Positions 1-8,199 of a DNA stretch of 48,745 nt are shown here, one piece after another. Under the pieces are notes generated by a model that was not told the DNA's origin, made no database searches, and saw only the letters and a program-made list of their open reading frames with translations. Both the position numbers and the translations under genes were made by a program. Origin of the DNA: Bacteroidales bacterium (GTDB lineage: Bacteria > Bacteroidota > Bacteroidia > Bacteroidales > Muribaculaceae); assembly GCA_014800845.1 (NCBI GenBank), contig JAAVFJ010000044.1, positions 1 to 48,745 of the forward strand. The letters are read 5' to 3'. Every line of letters starts with the position of its first letter. Position 1 is the stretch's first letter.

Positions 1-314
1 CCCACCAAATATTTTTGAGAAAAATTTTTCGGAAATTTTCTGTTTTGTACTTAACTCGCTGATTATCCGTGAAATAAAAAATTGTTAAAGAGTGAACTTT
101 TTTGAACCTTTACTCTGCAAATCCCCGCAAACAGGGCTAATTTTCTCTTCCTGCGCCGGAATTTTTTCAGGTTTTGCGCACCCCTCCCCTGCTTTTTTTG
201 TGGTTTGCCACTGAATTTTTCCGGTTTTTCTCCGATCTGAGGCAAAAAAATTTGCGGTCACCTCCGAAAATTTGTGGGTGACCGCATTATTTTATGTAAT
301 TACTACTTTATTTT
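1..314. other. AT-rich intergenic stretch with no gene
   Basis: This is the left edge of the window. The reading frames here are short, low-complexity and cover one another, and none resembles a known protein. The only interpretable structure is the hairpin plus A/T run at 244-285, listed separately. The upstream neighbour is outside the window. Confidence 0.6.
244..285 (-). terminator. Rho-independent terminator of the MBOAT operon
   Basis: A perfect 9-bp stem (GCGGTCACC at 254-262 with GGTGACCGC at 277-285) is followed, reading the minus strand, by a T run (complement of 244-253). It lies 29 bp past the MBOAT stop codon, where a terminator is expected. Confidence 0.65.
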
Positions 315-1790
315 TTAGAATTGGAAGTAGATGAATGGTGCTATTTCTGCGGTCATATATGTGATGACTGCCTGCACTGCGGCAAGGAAGATCAGCAGTT
401 TTACAATCCAAGGAGCACGGATGAACGCGTGGCGGCATTTGCGGATGAATGTGCTGCTGAAGAAGTGGCATACTATAAGTATTATCATCATCACGCACCA
501 TTCGGTGTGTACATTCCAGAATTGGGTGATGTAGTCAATGTGAAAGTCTTTGAATATGCTCTGGATGATGACTACCGAGTCTTTGAAGTCGGCGGCGCGG
601 AAAAATACCCAGAGTGCGGATACATATATAAATGTAAGCGCGGTGAAGAAAAATTTCGTCAGGAAGTTGTCGGGTATCTTCTTTAGTACCGGCAGGCAGG
701 CCTTATGCACTGCGAGGCCGACGCCGTGCATGGCCCCCCAGAAGATGAATTTCCAAGCAGCTCCATGCCATAAGCCACCTATCAGCATCGTGAGGAAGTT
801 GTTGACGTAGGTGCGCAAAGTTCCTTTTCTGTTGCCTCCGAGAGGGATATACACATAGTCGCGTAGCCAGGACGAGAGGGAGATGTGCCAGCGACGCCAG
901 AATTCGGTGAGGTTATTGCTCTGATATGGTGAATTGAAATTGATGCCGAGACGGAAGCCCATTATCAGTGCCAAGCCAATGGCCATGTCGGAGTAACCCG
1001 AGAAGTCACAATATATCTGCATGGTGTAGCCGAGAACACCCATAAGAGTCTGGAGGCCATCGTAGGCTCCGGGGTTATTAAAAATCAGGTCGTTGAACTG
1101 CGCAATGTAGTCGGCTATCACGGCCTTTTTTACGATACCTATTATTATAAGCCAGAGGCCACCATAGATTTCCACACCGGTAGCTTTCCTGTTTTTACGA
1201 ATCTGGGGCAGGAAATAGTCAGCTCGCACAATGGGGCCGGCTACGAGAGCGGGGAAGAAGGAAAGGAAAAATATGTAGTCCAACCAGGATTCTGTGGGGG
1301 GAATACGGCGTTTGTAGACGTCGACAACATAGGAGATGGACTGAAAGGTATAGAACGAAATACCCACCGGCAGGATGATTTCAAGGGGCTGGAAGTTTCC
1401 CTGCACCATCTGGTTCCAATTCCAGAGGAAGAAGTTTGCGTATTTGAAATAGCCGAGGATACTGAGGGAGATGCAGATGGAGGTCCACATCCAAAACAGT
1501 CGCCAGGGGCGTGTCTTACACTTATTTATAGCTTTTGAGATTGTCCAGTCTATCAGTGAGGTGCCTATGAGCATGAGGAAGAAAAGCCCTGAGGACTTGT
1601 AGTAGAAGAACAGGCTGAATGCCACGACGTAGAGCGTCATTCGCAACCTGTTGTTCTTCAGGATCACATATATAGGCAGAAACAGAATGAACAGCAGCCA
1701 GAAGAGTCCAGAGGAAAAAAGCATGGGGGCCTTGGGATCATAGGCCAACATTGCGTAAAGGTTATGAAATATGGTAGAGATGGTCTCCAT
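315..1790 (-). CDS. MBOAT-family membrane O-acyltransferase (AlgI-like)
   Basis: This 491-aa multi-pass membrane protein resembles AlgI/DltB-type O-acyltransferases, which transfer acyl groups (usually acetyl) to extracytoplasmic polysaccharide. The family block is clear: NSPYQSNNLTEFWRRWH near residues 286-302 with the conserved WRRWHISLSSWLRDY, then GGLWHG at 338-343 with the likely catalytic His342. About ten hydrophobic segments can be seen. The ATG lies one base after the stop of the upstream SGNH hydrolase gene, so the two are cotranscribed. This is the standard pairing in which the MBOAT moves the acyl group across the membrane and the SGNH partner completes or edits acylation. The acceptor glycan cannot be told from sequence. 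Confidence 0.9.
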   Translation of the reverse strand: METISTIFHNLYAMLAYDPKAPMLFSSGLFWLLFILFLPIYVILKNNRLRMTLYVVAFSLFFYYKSSGLFFLMLIGTSLIDWTISKAINKCKTRPWRLFWMWTSICISLSILGYFKYANFFLWNWNQMVQGNFQPLEIILPVGISFYTFQSISYVVDVYKRRIPPTESWLDYIFFLSFFPALVAGPIVRADYFLPQIRKNRKATGVEIYGGLWLIIIGIVKKAVIADYIAQFNDLIFNNPGAYDGLQTLMGVLGYTMQIYCDFSGYSDMAIGLALIMGFRLGINFNSPYQSNNLTEFWRRWHISLSSWLRDYVYIPLGGNRKGTLRTYVNNFLTMLIGGLWHGAAWKFIFWGAMHGVGLAVHKACLPVLKKIPDNFLTKFFFTALTFIYVSALWVFFRAADFKDSVVIIQSIFKDFHIDYITQFWNVHTEWCVMMIILIVCHFFSSTFIRKCRHAFIRAPWIVKLLIFLAAVQAVITYMTAEIAPFIYFQF

Positions 1791-1791
1791 C

Positions 1792-2592
1792 TTAGTGTTG
1801 AGCTTTAAGATAAGTGATGCCTGTGTTGCTAATGCGTGTGCGGGAGAGGGAATCGCTTGGAAGATCCATAAGAATCGGGTGGGCGCTGTGGCGCATCCAC
1901 CTTACGAGGGAGTCAATCTCATAGGCTGCGGCCTCAACTGTAGGATGCACTTTGTCCTTACGGCGCTGGAGCTCAAGGCCGCTTGCCCTGAAGAATGTGC
2001 CGGCGGGGAGCTCTTCGAGCAACATGTCATTGAAACCATGCTCCTCTTTAAATGAGGGGGGACCTATCCACACGAAGTGTCTGTCGCCTATCTTTGACAA
2101 AATCTTACGGACATAGGGTCGATAGGAGTCAACATTGCGGGCGAAGGACTCGTTGCTGCCAAGAGTTACGAACAGGAAAGTGGGGTTATATTTCTTGATA
2201 AAATAGTCGAGGGTGTCAGACGACGCCCAGATGCGGGTGCCGGAGCTATCCCAGTTTACGGTGTGAATCTCATGGCCGTTCTGACGAGCATAGGCCGCGA
2301 GACGCAAAGCGATGTTCTCACTCATGGAGTCGCCGAAAATCAGGAAGCTCTGGGGAGTGGAATCAATAGGTTCCTCCTTGACAATTTCTTTAGCCTGAGC
2401 CAGGGCGAGTCGCTCCTGCTTTTCGGCCTCTTTCTGCTCTTCGGTGAGATATTTAGTGGTGAGTGTTTCCTTAATCGGAGCTTTTTTAAGCTTAAATCCC
2501 CCTATGGAAATGTCATCCATAAAGGATATGCAGCTGATAATCAGCAGGGAGAGCGCCAGGAGCCACCAAAGTTTCTTATAATGCAAATTCAT
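1792..2592 (-). CDS. SGNH/GDSL-type hydrolase, membrane anchored, partner of MBOAT
   Basis: This 266-aa protein has an N-terminal hydrophobic anchor (about residues 8-24, with a Cys at 21 that could be a lipobox), then a charged Lys/Glu-rich linker, then an SGNH fold. Visible catalytic blocks are FGDS (86-89, nucleophile Ser89), GSNE (145-148, oxyanion Asn147) and DKVHP (213-217, Asp213 and His216). It heads a two-gene operon with the AlgI-like acyltransferase. The context fits a periplasmic acetyltransferase or esterase acting on surface polysaccharide, as in AlgJ/AlgX or DUF459-like proteins. Which reaction it performs is inference. Confidence 0.8.
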   Translation of the reverse strand: MNLHYKKLWWLLALSLLIISCISFMDDISIGGFKLKKAPIKETLTTKYLTEEQKEAEKQERLALAQAKEIVKEEPIDSTPQSFLIFGDSMSENIALRLAAYARQNGHEIHTVNWDSSGTRIWASSDTLDYFIKKYNPTFLFVTLGSNESFARNVDSYRPYVRKILSKIGDRHFVWIGPPSFKEEHGFNDMLLEELPAGTFFRASGLELQRRKDKVHPTVEAAAYEIDSLVRWMRHSAHPILMDLPSDSLSRTRISNTGITYLKAQH

Positions 2593-2631
2593 TTTATGAT
2601 TTTAGCTGTCCTTATGACAAATTTGAGAGTA

Positions 2632-2663
2632 CAAAATTAGTAGAAAATCATGGGTCAGACAAA
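2632..2663 (-). promoter_or_regulatory. Bacteroidetes-type promoter for SGNH-MBOAT operon
   Basis: On the minus strand, TTTG (2660-2663) and TAATTTTG (2632-2639) are separated by 20 nt. This matches the Bacteroidetes sigma consensus TTTG-N19-TAnnTTTG. The -7 box is 40 nt upstream of the SGNH start codon. Confidence 0.65.
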
Positions 2664-3181
2664 GAATTACATATAAATTTCACAACTAAATTTTATCTGC
2701 TCAGAACTCATTGTCAGGCAGGCGTTTATGCCACGCAAGTATGTTGTCGAATTATGTTTTACAACATATTTTTCAGCGATATCTCAGAAAAAAGCATTAC
2801 CTTTGCAGTCGAATTTTGAACCTGAATGTTCCTAAAGCGTTTATATATAAAGCTTTAATCAAGGGAGCTTCAAGGAAGCATAACCCAAAGCGTTTCACTG
2901 TAAGCGCTATGAAATTGAGATTAGAAATTAATTGTTTAACAGACTCGCTATTGCTAACAGAACAGCAGTCGTAAATTCTCTACAGCTATGATTAATTACA
3001 TTCGTCATCTGATTGAGTCTTACGTGATGCACACAGTAGTGGCTTAAGAGCCCGTGCATACGCAACCCAAATGCTCAGATGCATAGGTTGATTATTAAAA
3101 ATGGCGCAAGCCAGATTCGCATTATTAACGCAGGCGACCACTCACTTGAGAGGCCGCCTAATTTAATGTCCCTGAGGGGGA
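2664..3181. other. Intergenic region with structured, possibly transcribed, sequence
   Basis: About 520 bp lies between mutS2 and the SGNH operon. A terminator-like hairpin (ATGTTGT/ACAACAT, about 2742-2771, then a T run) is followed by a TACCTTTG motif at 2799-2806, which matches the -7 box on the plus strand but has no good -33. Downstream are several inverted repeats: GATGCAC/GTGCAT around 3031-3060 enclosing GGCT/AGCC, and GGCGACC/GGCCGCC near 3131-3157. An 87-codon frame at 2711-2974 has no recognisable features. I did not recognise tmRNA, RNase P, 6S or SRP RNA. Confidence 0.35.
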
Positions 3182-5647
3182 TTATTCTAAGTCAACTACT
3201 GTGATGCCGGCGCCACCGAAACGCACGTCTTCATCGCGGAAGGAGGTGACCCATGGAACGCTCTGCAGGAATTGGCGTATAGCCATGCGGAGCGCACCGG
3301 TGCCGGTGCCGTGGAGGATTCGGACACGTCCTATGCCGAATTGCTGGGCATCGTCCAGGAAATATGTGACAGTCTGAAGTGCTTCGTCGGCTCTCATTCC
3401 TCGCAGGTCTATGTCGGTTCTGAAATCGAGCTGACGGCGGCGGGAATCGTCGGATGTGGTACGCGAAATACTTAAGGTCTGCTCCGTGGCTTTCGTGACC
3501 GGCTCTACTGCTGCGGTGAGCTTGCTTACGGGGACACGCATGCGCAGCGCACCAAAAGCTACTTCAGCATTTTTGCCATTGATTGCCAACACCTTACCTA
3601 CAGTGCCACCTTTCGTCATTCTCACGTAGGAATCCACAGCTATCTGCTCCTGCTTCTTTTCAGGCTTTGCCTCCGGTTTAACCTCCTTTCTGGGGGCGGG
3701 CTTCTTCGGCAATTGGCTCTTCAGGCCCGGGAGTTTTGAGTCGTTGAGATTGAGGTGGTGAACCTGCTTTTTATATTCGTCAAGCTCCCTGCGAATCTCT
3801 TTCGTACGCTCCTTTTCAGCTTGTGCGGTGCGTATCTCCAGAATGGTGCGCTCCACCTGCTTGTTTGCAGTGGAGAGGATTTCCGAAGCCTCCTCGCGCG
3901 CCTTAGTGAGAATCTCTCTTCTCTGGCGGCGCAAGTCAGAGACCTCTTCTTCATACTTGTCAACGAGCTTTTCAAGCTTGGACTCCTTCTCCTTGATATT
4001 CTGGCGTTTGTTTTGCCAATAGCGTCGGTCGCGAGCTATGTCAAGAAGGTATTTGTCCATGTTCACGATGTCGGACCCCACAATCTCCTTAGCATCGGCT
4101 ATTACCTGATTAGGCAAACCGATTTTGTGAGCTATCTCCAGAGCGAAGGAGCTGCCGGGATTGCCGACTGCTAGCTTAAACATAGGTTCCATCTTCTGGC
4201 GATCATAGAGCATGGCGCCGTTGACAAATCCGGGAGTATGGTCGGCAAATGTCTTAAGGTTCTGATAGTGAGTGGTAACCACGCCTCTCACCTTATCCTT
4301 ATTCAGCTGCACCAAAATGGCTTGAGCAAGCGCGCCGCCAATCTGCGGCTCGGTGCCTGATCCCATTTCGTCTACAAGAATGAGGGTGCGAGGAGTGGCA
4401 CTGCGCATGAAGGCTTTCATGTTTCGCAGGTGTGAGCTGTAGGTACTCAAATCATTCTCTAAGGATTGCTCATCGCCTATATCAATAAAAATGTTATCGA
4501 AAAGGCAAACATGGCTGTTGGAATAGAGCGTGGGCAGCAGGCCGCACTGAAGCATGTATTGGACAATACCGGTAGTCTTCAGGCACACTGACTTACCGCC
4601 GGCATTAGGACCTGAGATAATTAGGATACGCTTTTCACCGGAGAGGGGCAGGTCCAGAGGCACTACTTTTTTGCCCTGCTTTTTCAGCGTCATGGCGAGC
4701 ACGGGGTGCACAGCGCCATACCATTCCATCTCGCATTTCTTTTCAATCGAGGGCATGTGGGCATCAAACTCTTCAGCCAACAGTCCTTTAGCCCTGAGGA
4801 AATCATAATAGCCCAGAAGCTCGTAAGACTCTGATATTTCAGGGATGTAGGGGCGAAGCTCGTTAGCCACGCTTACCAGAATTCTGTGGACCTCACGCTT
4901 TTCCTCTTCCTCCAGTTCACGGAGTCTGTTGGATGCCGCCACTACCTCAACCGGTTCTACATAAGAGGTCTTACCCGTGGCACTTTCATCGTGCACAATG
5001 CCGGGAATGCTGCGCTTTTTGGCTGCCTCCACGGGAATGACTAACCGACCGTCGCGCATGGAGGGGGTAGTAGCTGAATCAACTATTCCGGCTGCTGCAG
5101 CTCGCTCTATCACGCGCCTCATTACGGTGGACAATTTTGCTGTGGCAGAGCTAATCGAGCGGCGGATGTCGGCCAAAGCCACCGAAGCATTGTCGGCAAC
5201 CTCGCCGAATTTGTTTATTACGGAGTCAATTAATCGCTCGATATTGCTGAAGGTTTGCAAATCCTTGAACTCTTCAGCGAGTTTGGGAGCGCGCACCTTG
5301 CCTTCATCGTCGGTGAGCGTAAAGAAGTCGCGCACTTGAGCTATGGTGCGCAACGAGGTCCGGATCTGATAGAGCTCTCGCGCTGTCAGGAAACTGCCCT
5401 CGGCCTTGATTCGGCGGAGAGCCTCGGTCATATCGTGTATATTATCCGTGGGAAGCTGTGCTCCTGAGAGGATTATTGCCAGCATCTCATCAGTGAGCAG
5501 CAGCGCCTTTTCCACTTCAGCACGATCAGTCATGAAGCTCATGGCTTCGACATATCTTACTCCTAACGGGGAGAGGCACAAACTGCTTAACCTGGCACGG
5601 ATAGCATCAAAACCTATTTTCTTCTCGAAATCGGCGGGATAAATCAT
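3182..5647 (-). CDS. mutS2: Endonuclease MutS2
   Basis: This 821-aa protein is the usual MutS2 length. It has a MutS core-like helical region, then an ATPase with Walker A GPNAGGKS (346-353) and Walker B LILVDE (422-427). A long charged coiled coil (about 530-640) follows, then a KOW-like linker and a C-terminal Smr nuclease domain from about residue 746 (IDLRGMRADEA, with HGTGTG near 779). MutS2 proteins act in suppression of recombination or in ribosome-collision rescue, depending on species; both roles are family knowledge. It has the DLRG of nuclease-active Smr domains. It follows the Usp gene by 54 bp on the same strand. Confidence 0.95.
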   Translation of the reverse strand: MIYPADFEKKIGFDAIRARLSSLCLSPLGVRYVEAMSFMTDRAEVEKALLLTDEMLAIILSGAQLPTDNIHDMTEALRRIKAEGSFLTARELYQIRTSLRTIAQVRDFFTLTDDEGKVRAPKLAEEFKDLQTFSNIERLIDSVINKFGEVADNASVALADIRRSISSATAKLSTVMRRVIERAAAAGIVDSATTPSMRDGRLVIPVEAAKKRSIPGIVHDESATGKTSYVEPVEVVAASNRLRELEEEEKREVHRILVSVANELRPYIPEISESYELLGYYDFLRAKGLLAEEFDAHMPSIEKKCEMEWYGAVHPVLAMTLKKQGKKVVPLDLPLSGEKRILIISGPNAGGKSVCLKTTGIVQYMLQCGLLPTLYSNSHVCLFDNIFIDIGDEQSLENDLSTYSSHLRNMKAFMRSATPRTLILVDEMGSGTEPQIGGALAQAILVQLNKDKVRGVVTTHYQNLKTFADHTPGFVNGAMLYDRQKMEPMFKLAVGNPGSSFALEIAHKIGLPNQVIADAKEIVGSDIVNMDKYLLDIARDRRYWQNKRQNIKEKESKLEKLVDKYEEEVSDLRRQRREILTKAREEASEILSTANKQVERTILEIRTAQAEKERTKEIRRELDEYKKQVHHLNLNDSKLPGLKSQLPKKPAPRKEVKPEAKPEKKQEQIAVDSYVRMTKGGTVGKVLAINGKNAEVAFGALRMRVPVSKLTAAVEPVTKATEQTLSISRTTSDDSRRRQLDFRTDIDLRGMRADEALQTVTYFLDDAQQFGIGRVRILHGTGTGALRMAIRQFLQSVPWVTSFRDEDVRFGGAGITVVDLE

Positions 5648-5701
5648 TGTAAATTCAGTAGTGAGACTTAGGGAGTGACCGGATTTTCAGAGTATGTGGG
5701 A

Positions 5702-6814
5702 TTATACGGGCAACGCGAGCATCGGGATGTCAGCCTCAAAGAGTACCTTGTGAGGTATACCGGGATTAATAAGCCGCGCGAAGATGTTTTTCTTTTTATT
5801 AGGGACAACCAGCATTTTCACCGGGTTCTGACGGAGATAGGCAGTGATGTCAGCCTGCAGGTTTTTGCTGTCCACAAGCTTTGTGGCAAAGTGCGCTGCC
5901 GGATAATGCTCGCTGAAATAGGTTTCCAGCGCATTCATGCGCCCGGTGAGTTTGGAGCCTGACTTGTCGCTCACCGGTATAAGCGTTACATTGGAGACTG
6001 CTTTTCCGAAGAGCTTCATGTAGATGTCCATGGCTATGAGGTCATGCTGATCCACATTGCAGAAAAAGGCTGAGGGAGCCAAGGCTGACAGACTCCGGAA
6101 AACCAAATCTTCAGGCACAGTCAGCACCGGCACCCGGCAACCGTCTACTACTTCGGCAGCTACAGACCCCAACATCTCTGATGCTTTTTTAGAGACACTG
6201 CGCGTGCCCATCACAACTAATTCCGGCGGAGTGCGTCGGCAGTAATCCAGGATTAAATCTTCAGGGATTCCTTCGAGAACTACCGACGAGTATTTCACTT
6301 TCGGCAGGTTGCCGGCAGCCATTATTTCATCGAGCTTGGCGGTGAACGATTTCATGCGCTCTGCAGCTAACTGGCCCAGCTTCATGCGCATAGCTGAGTC
6401 GCGCACGTCGAGGGTGAAGTTGTCGGTGATGGACAGGGAGCCGTCGAAATAGGGAGTGGTATAGACATGCATAATCTTCACCTTAAGCTCTCCGGCGGAG
6501 GCAAGAGCAAACGCTGTGCTCACCACATTCATGCAATCGGCAGCCAAATCTATCGGAAGCAGAATCTCGGTAGTGACTCCATCCAGCGCATTTACCAGGT
6601 CGGAAGTTTCGTTGATAAACTCTGTCTCCACGATACGGAGCGCTGCGGGGAGGTCTTTTTCAGATATCCTTACGCGCACGCCACATGCGGGATTGGGCTC
6701 AGCTATATTTACATTATCCAGGTGAGCCTGTATTCCTTTACGCTGCAGCAAATCACGCAGAGCTACAGCATAGTCATAAGTATGAATTGCGAGTGTTACC
6801 AATTTGTCCGACAT
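5702..6814 (-). CDS. DUF2007-like domain fused to tandem universal stress protein domains
   Basis: This 370-aa protein starts with a compact region of about 70 residues. It resembles the DUF2007 putative signal-transducing domain (TYDYAVALRDLLQRKGI, then PNPACGVRVRI). Two Usp-like alpha/beta domains follow (about 80-235 and 245-370). The first Usp domain has MGTRSVSKKASEMLGS near its end, where ATP-binding Usp proteins carry G-2x-G-9x-G(S/T). The second glycine is missing, so nucleotide binding is doubtful. No signal peptide is seen, so it is cytoplasmic. It may be cotranscribed with mutS2. Function beyond a stress-sensing role is unknown. Confidence 0.8.
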   Translation of the reverse strand: MSDKLVTLAIHTYDYAVALRDLLQRKGIQAHLDNVNIAEPNPACGVRVRISEKDLPAALRIVETEFINETSDLVNALDGVTTEILLPIDLAADCMNVVSTAFALASAGELKVKIMHVYTTPYFDGSLSITDNFTLDVRDSAMRMKLGQLAAERMKSFTAKLDEIMAAGNLPKVKYSSVVLEGIPEDLILDYCRRTPPELVVMGTRSVSKKASEMLGSVAAEVVDGCRVPVLTVPEDLVFRSLSALAPSAFFCNVDQHDLIAMDIYMKLFGKAVSNVTLIPVSDKSGSKLTGRMNALETYFSEHYPAAHFATKLVDSKNLQADITAYLRQNPVKMLVVPNKKKNIFARLINPGIPHKVLFEADIPMLALPV

Positions 6815-6901
6815 AAGCGTTTTTGGTTATAATTAAACTTCAGGAAACCTTCGGGAGGGAGCGGAAAGCTGCCCTGTTCACAAGCACGCGATGTGTTCTT
6901 A

Positions 6902-6942
6902 TAAAAAAATGAATGACGGAGGACTTTGGGGCACTCCGTCAT
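6902..6942 (-). terminator. Rho-independent terminator after the small HTH gene
   Basis: A perfect 9-bp stem (ATGACGGAG at 6913-6921 with CTCCGTCAT at 6934-6942) is followed on the minus strand by a run of seven T within the complement of 6902-6912. It lies 19 bp past the stop of the 86-aa gene and separates it from the Usp gene. Confidence 0.75.
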
Positions 6943-6961
6943 CCTATATGATAACAATTGC

Positions 6962-7222
6962 TTAATCTTTCTTGTTCTCTTCTTCGAGAATAGCGACTGC
7001 CATATCGTAGATAGTAGTATCATCGAGCACCACGAGACCTCCGTCGGGACCCGGCTCAATGTGCATGGCCGCATTCTTACCGAATTGGTAGTTTACACCA
7101 CCAAAATAATTGCGTACAGTCTGGACAGTTACGTTAAGCTTATCAGCTATACGATGGGTGCTTCCGTCAGGCAAAGCGTCCTTGATTCTACGAAGCTCAT
7201 TGAAGGTGATGGTCTTGCTCAT
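6962..7222 (-). CDS. Small helix-turn-helix DNA-binding protein
   Basis: This 86-aa protein has an N-terminal HTH-like segment: LPDGSTHRIADKLNVTVQTV (residues 18-37), the pattern of a helix, turn and recognition helix. An acidic C-terminal part (GGLVVLDDTTIYDMAVAILEEE) follows. Proteins of this shape are common and single-copy in Bacteroidales and are usually annotated only as DNA-binding protein. The gene stands alone with a candidate -7 box upstream and a strong terminator downstream, so it is monocistronic. Targets are unknown. Confidence 0.75.
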   Translation of the reverse strand: MSKTITFNELRRIKDALPDGSTHRIADKLNVTVQTVRNYFGGVNYQFGKNAAMHIEPGPDGGLVVLDDTTIYDMAVAILEEENKKD

Positions 7223-7308
7223 GATATTCTAAATTTATGAGGTTTATAAAAACTTTTAATTTTGATTTTGCTAATTTAGGTATTTTTATTTTAACCACAA
7301 AACTTTCG

Positions 7309-7316
7309 CAAAATTA
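7309..7316 (-). promoter_or_regulatory. Candidate -7 promoter box for the small HTH gene
   Basis: TAATTTTG on the minus strand fits TAnnTTTG and lies 86 nt upstream of the start codon. No matching TTTG is present at -33, so the call rests on one box and the AT-rich surroundings. Confidence 0.4.
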
Positions 7317-7384
7317 TTTTTATAGTTATACAACATGTTTTTACTCAATCACCTCATTGACTGCGAGATAGAGTAGCGATTTTT

Positions 7385-8191
7385 TTATTTCATGCCCGGA
7401 ATATTTATAATTTCAAGGTCTGATGCAGGAATCCACCCATTATAATCAGTGTTGAGGAAGACTTCTGCCCAGTGAGTTTTGTCATCCATCTGCCTTGTGG
7501 AAACCACTTTAACTAAGGTGCCACCGGCCAGAGGAGCTGCTACATCTTTACCGTTTTCACCGGGAGCGCTCTTTAATTGAACCTGCGCTGACATTATCAC
7601 AGCACGGTCTGTTGCGAGCTGGGAGTTGCGCGCCACAAGAGCAAAGATAAACAGCACGCATGACAGCAATATCACGGCTATGCCACCGAAAAAGCCTATT
7701 TTCCTCACCGTTACGCCGGCTGAAAGGAAGTAGACACCGATAGCTGATATACCTACAATAAAGGTAACGATAGCCAGCACGCACCAGAAATTGCTGCCGC
7801 AAGCCGCAAGCGCGCCAGAAATCTTCTCTCCCGCACCGGAAATCTGCGGAGTTGGGTCGAGGTTTTTATCACCTGTCAGGGATTCGTTAAGGCGCTGAAC
7901 GTCAGCAGCTACTACGAGGCGATTGTTCTTTGCCTCTTTATTTGAGGGGTCAAGACGCAACGCTTTTGCAAAATTCAGTGCTGAGGCTCCGAGGTTTCCT
8001 GACTTATTATAGACTACTCCTAAATCATAATACAAACCGGAGGAGGCACCCCCGCGTGAAATCTCTTCGTTGAGCAAGCTGATGGCTGCATTGTAGTTTC
8101 TTGCGTCAGCAAACTTTCGGGCGTCGCCGACTGCATCGGCTTTTGCCATACAGAAACTCAGGCTTATGAGGAAAGCAATTATATATCTCAT
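7385..8191 (-). CDS. batE: BatE, TPR/SH3 protein of the Bat operon
   Basis: This 268-aa protein has a signal peptide (residues 1-18, ending SFCMAKA), TPR repeats at about 20-100, and two hydrophobic membrane segments (about 135-160 and 165-185). A bacterial SH3-like domain lies at the C-terminus (about 200-262; VKVVSTRQMDDKTHWAEVFL). The gene is the last of the Bat cluster and starts 8 bp after the batD stop. The Bat proteins are thought to form a cell-envelope complex involved in stress tolerance; the molecular role of BatE is not established. Confidence 0.8.
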   Translation of the reverse strand: MRYIIAFLISLSFCMAKADAVGDARKFADARNYNAAISLLNEEISRGGASSGLYYDLGVVYNKSGNLGASALNFAKALRLDPSNKEAKNNRLVVAADVQRLNESLTGDKNLDPTPQISGAGEKISGALAACGSNFWCVLAIVTFIVGISAIGVYFLSAGVTVRKIGFFGGIAVILLSCVLFIFALVARNSQLATDRAVIMSAQVQLKSAPGENGKDVAAPLAGGTLVKVVSTRQMDDKTHWAEVFLNTDYNGWIPASDLEIINIPGMK

Positions 8192-8199
8192 GGTGCAGT

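Noticed and set aside
2711-2974. 87-codon frame on the plus strand
   Set aside because: It overlaps the terminator-like hairpin and the TACCTTTG box, has no recognisable motif, and its composition is that of intergenic DNA.
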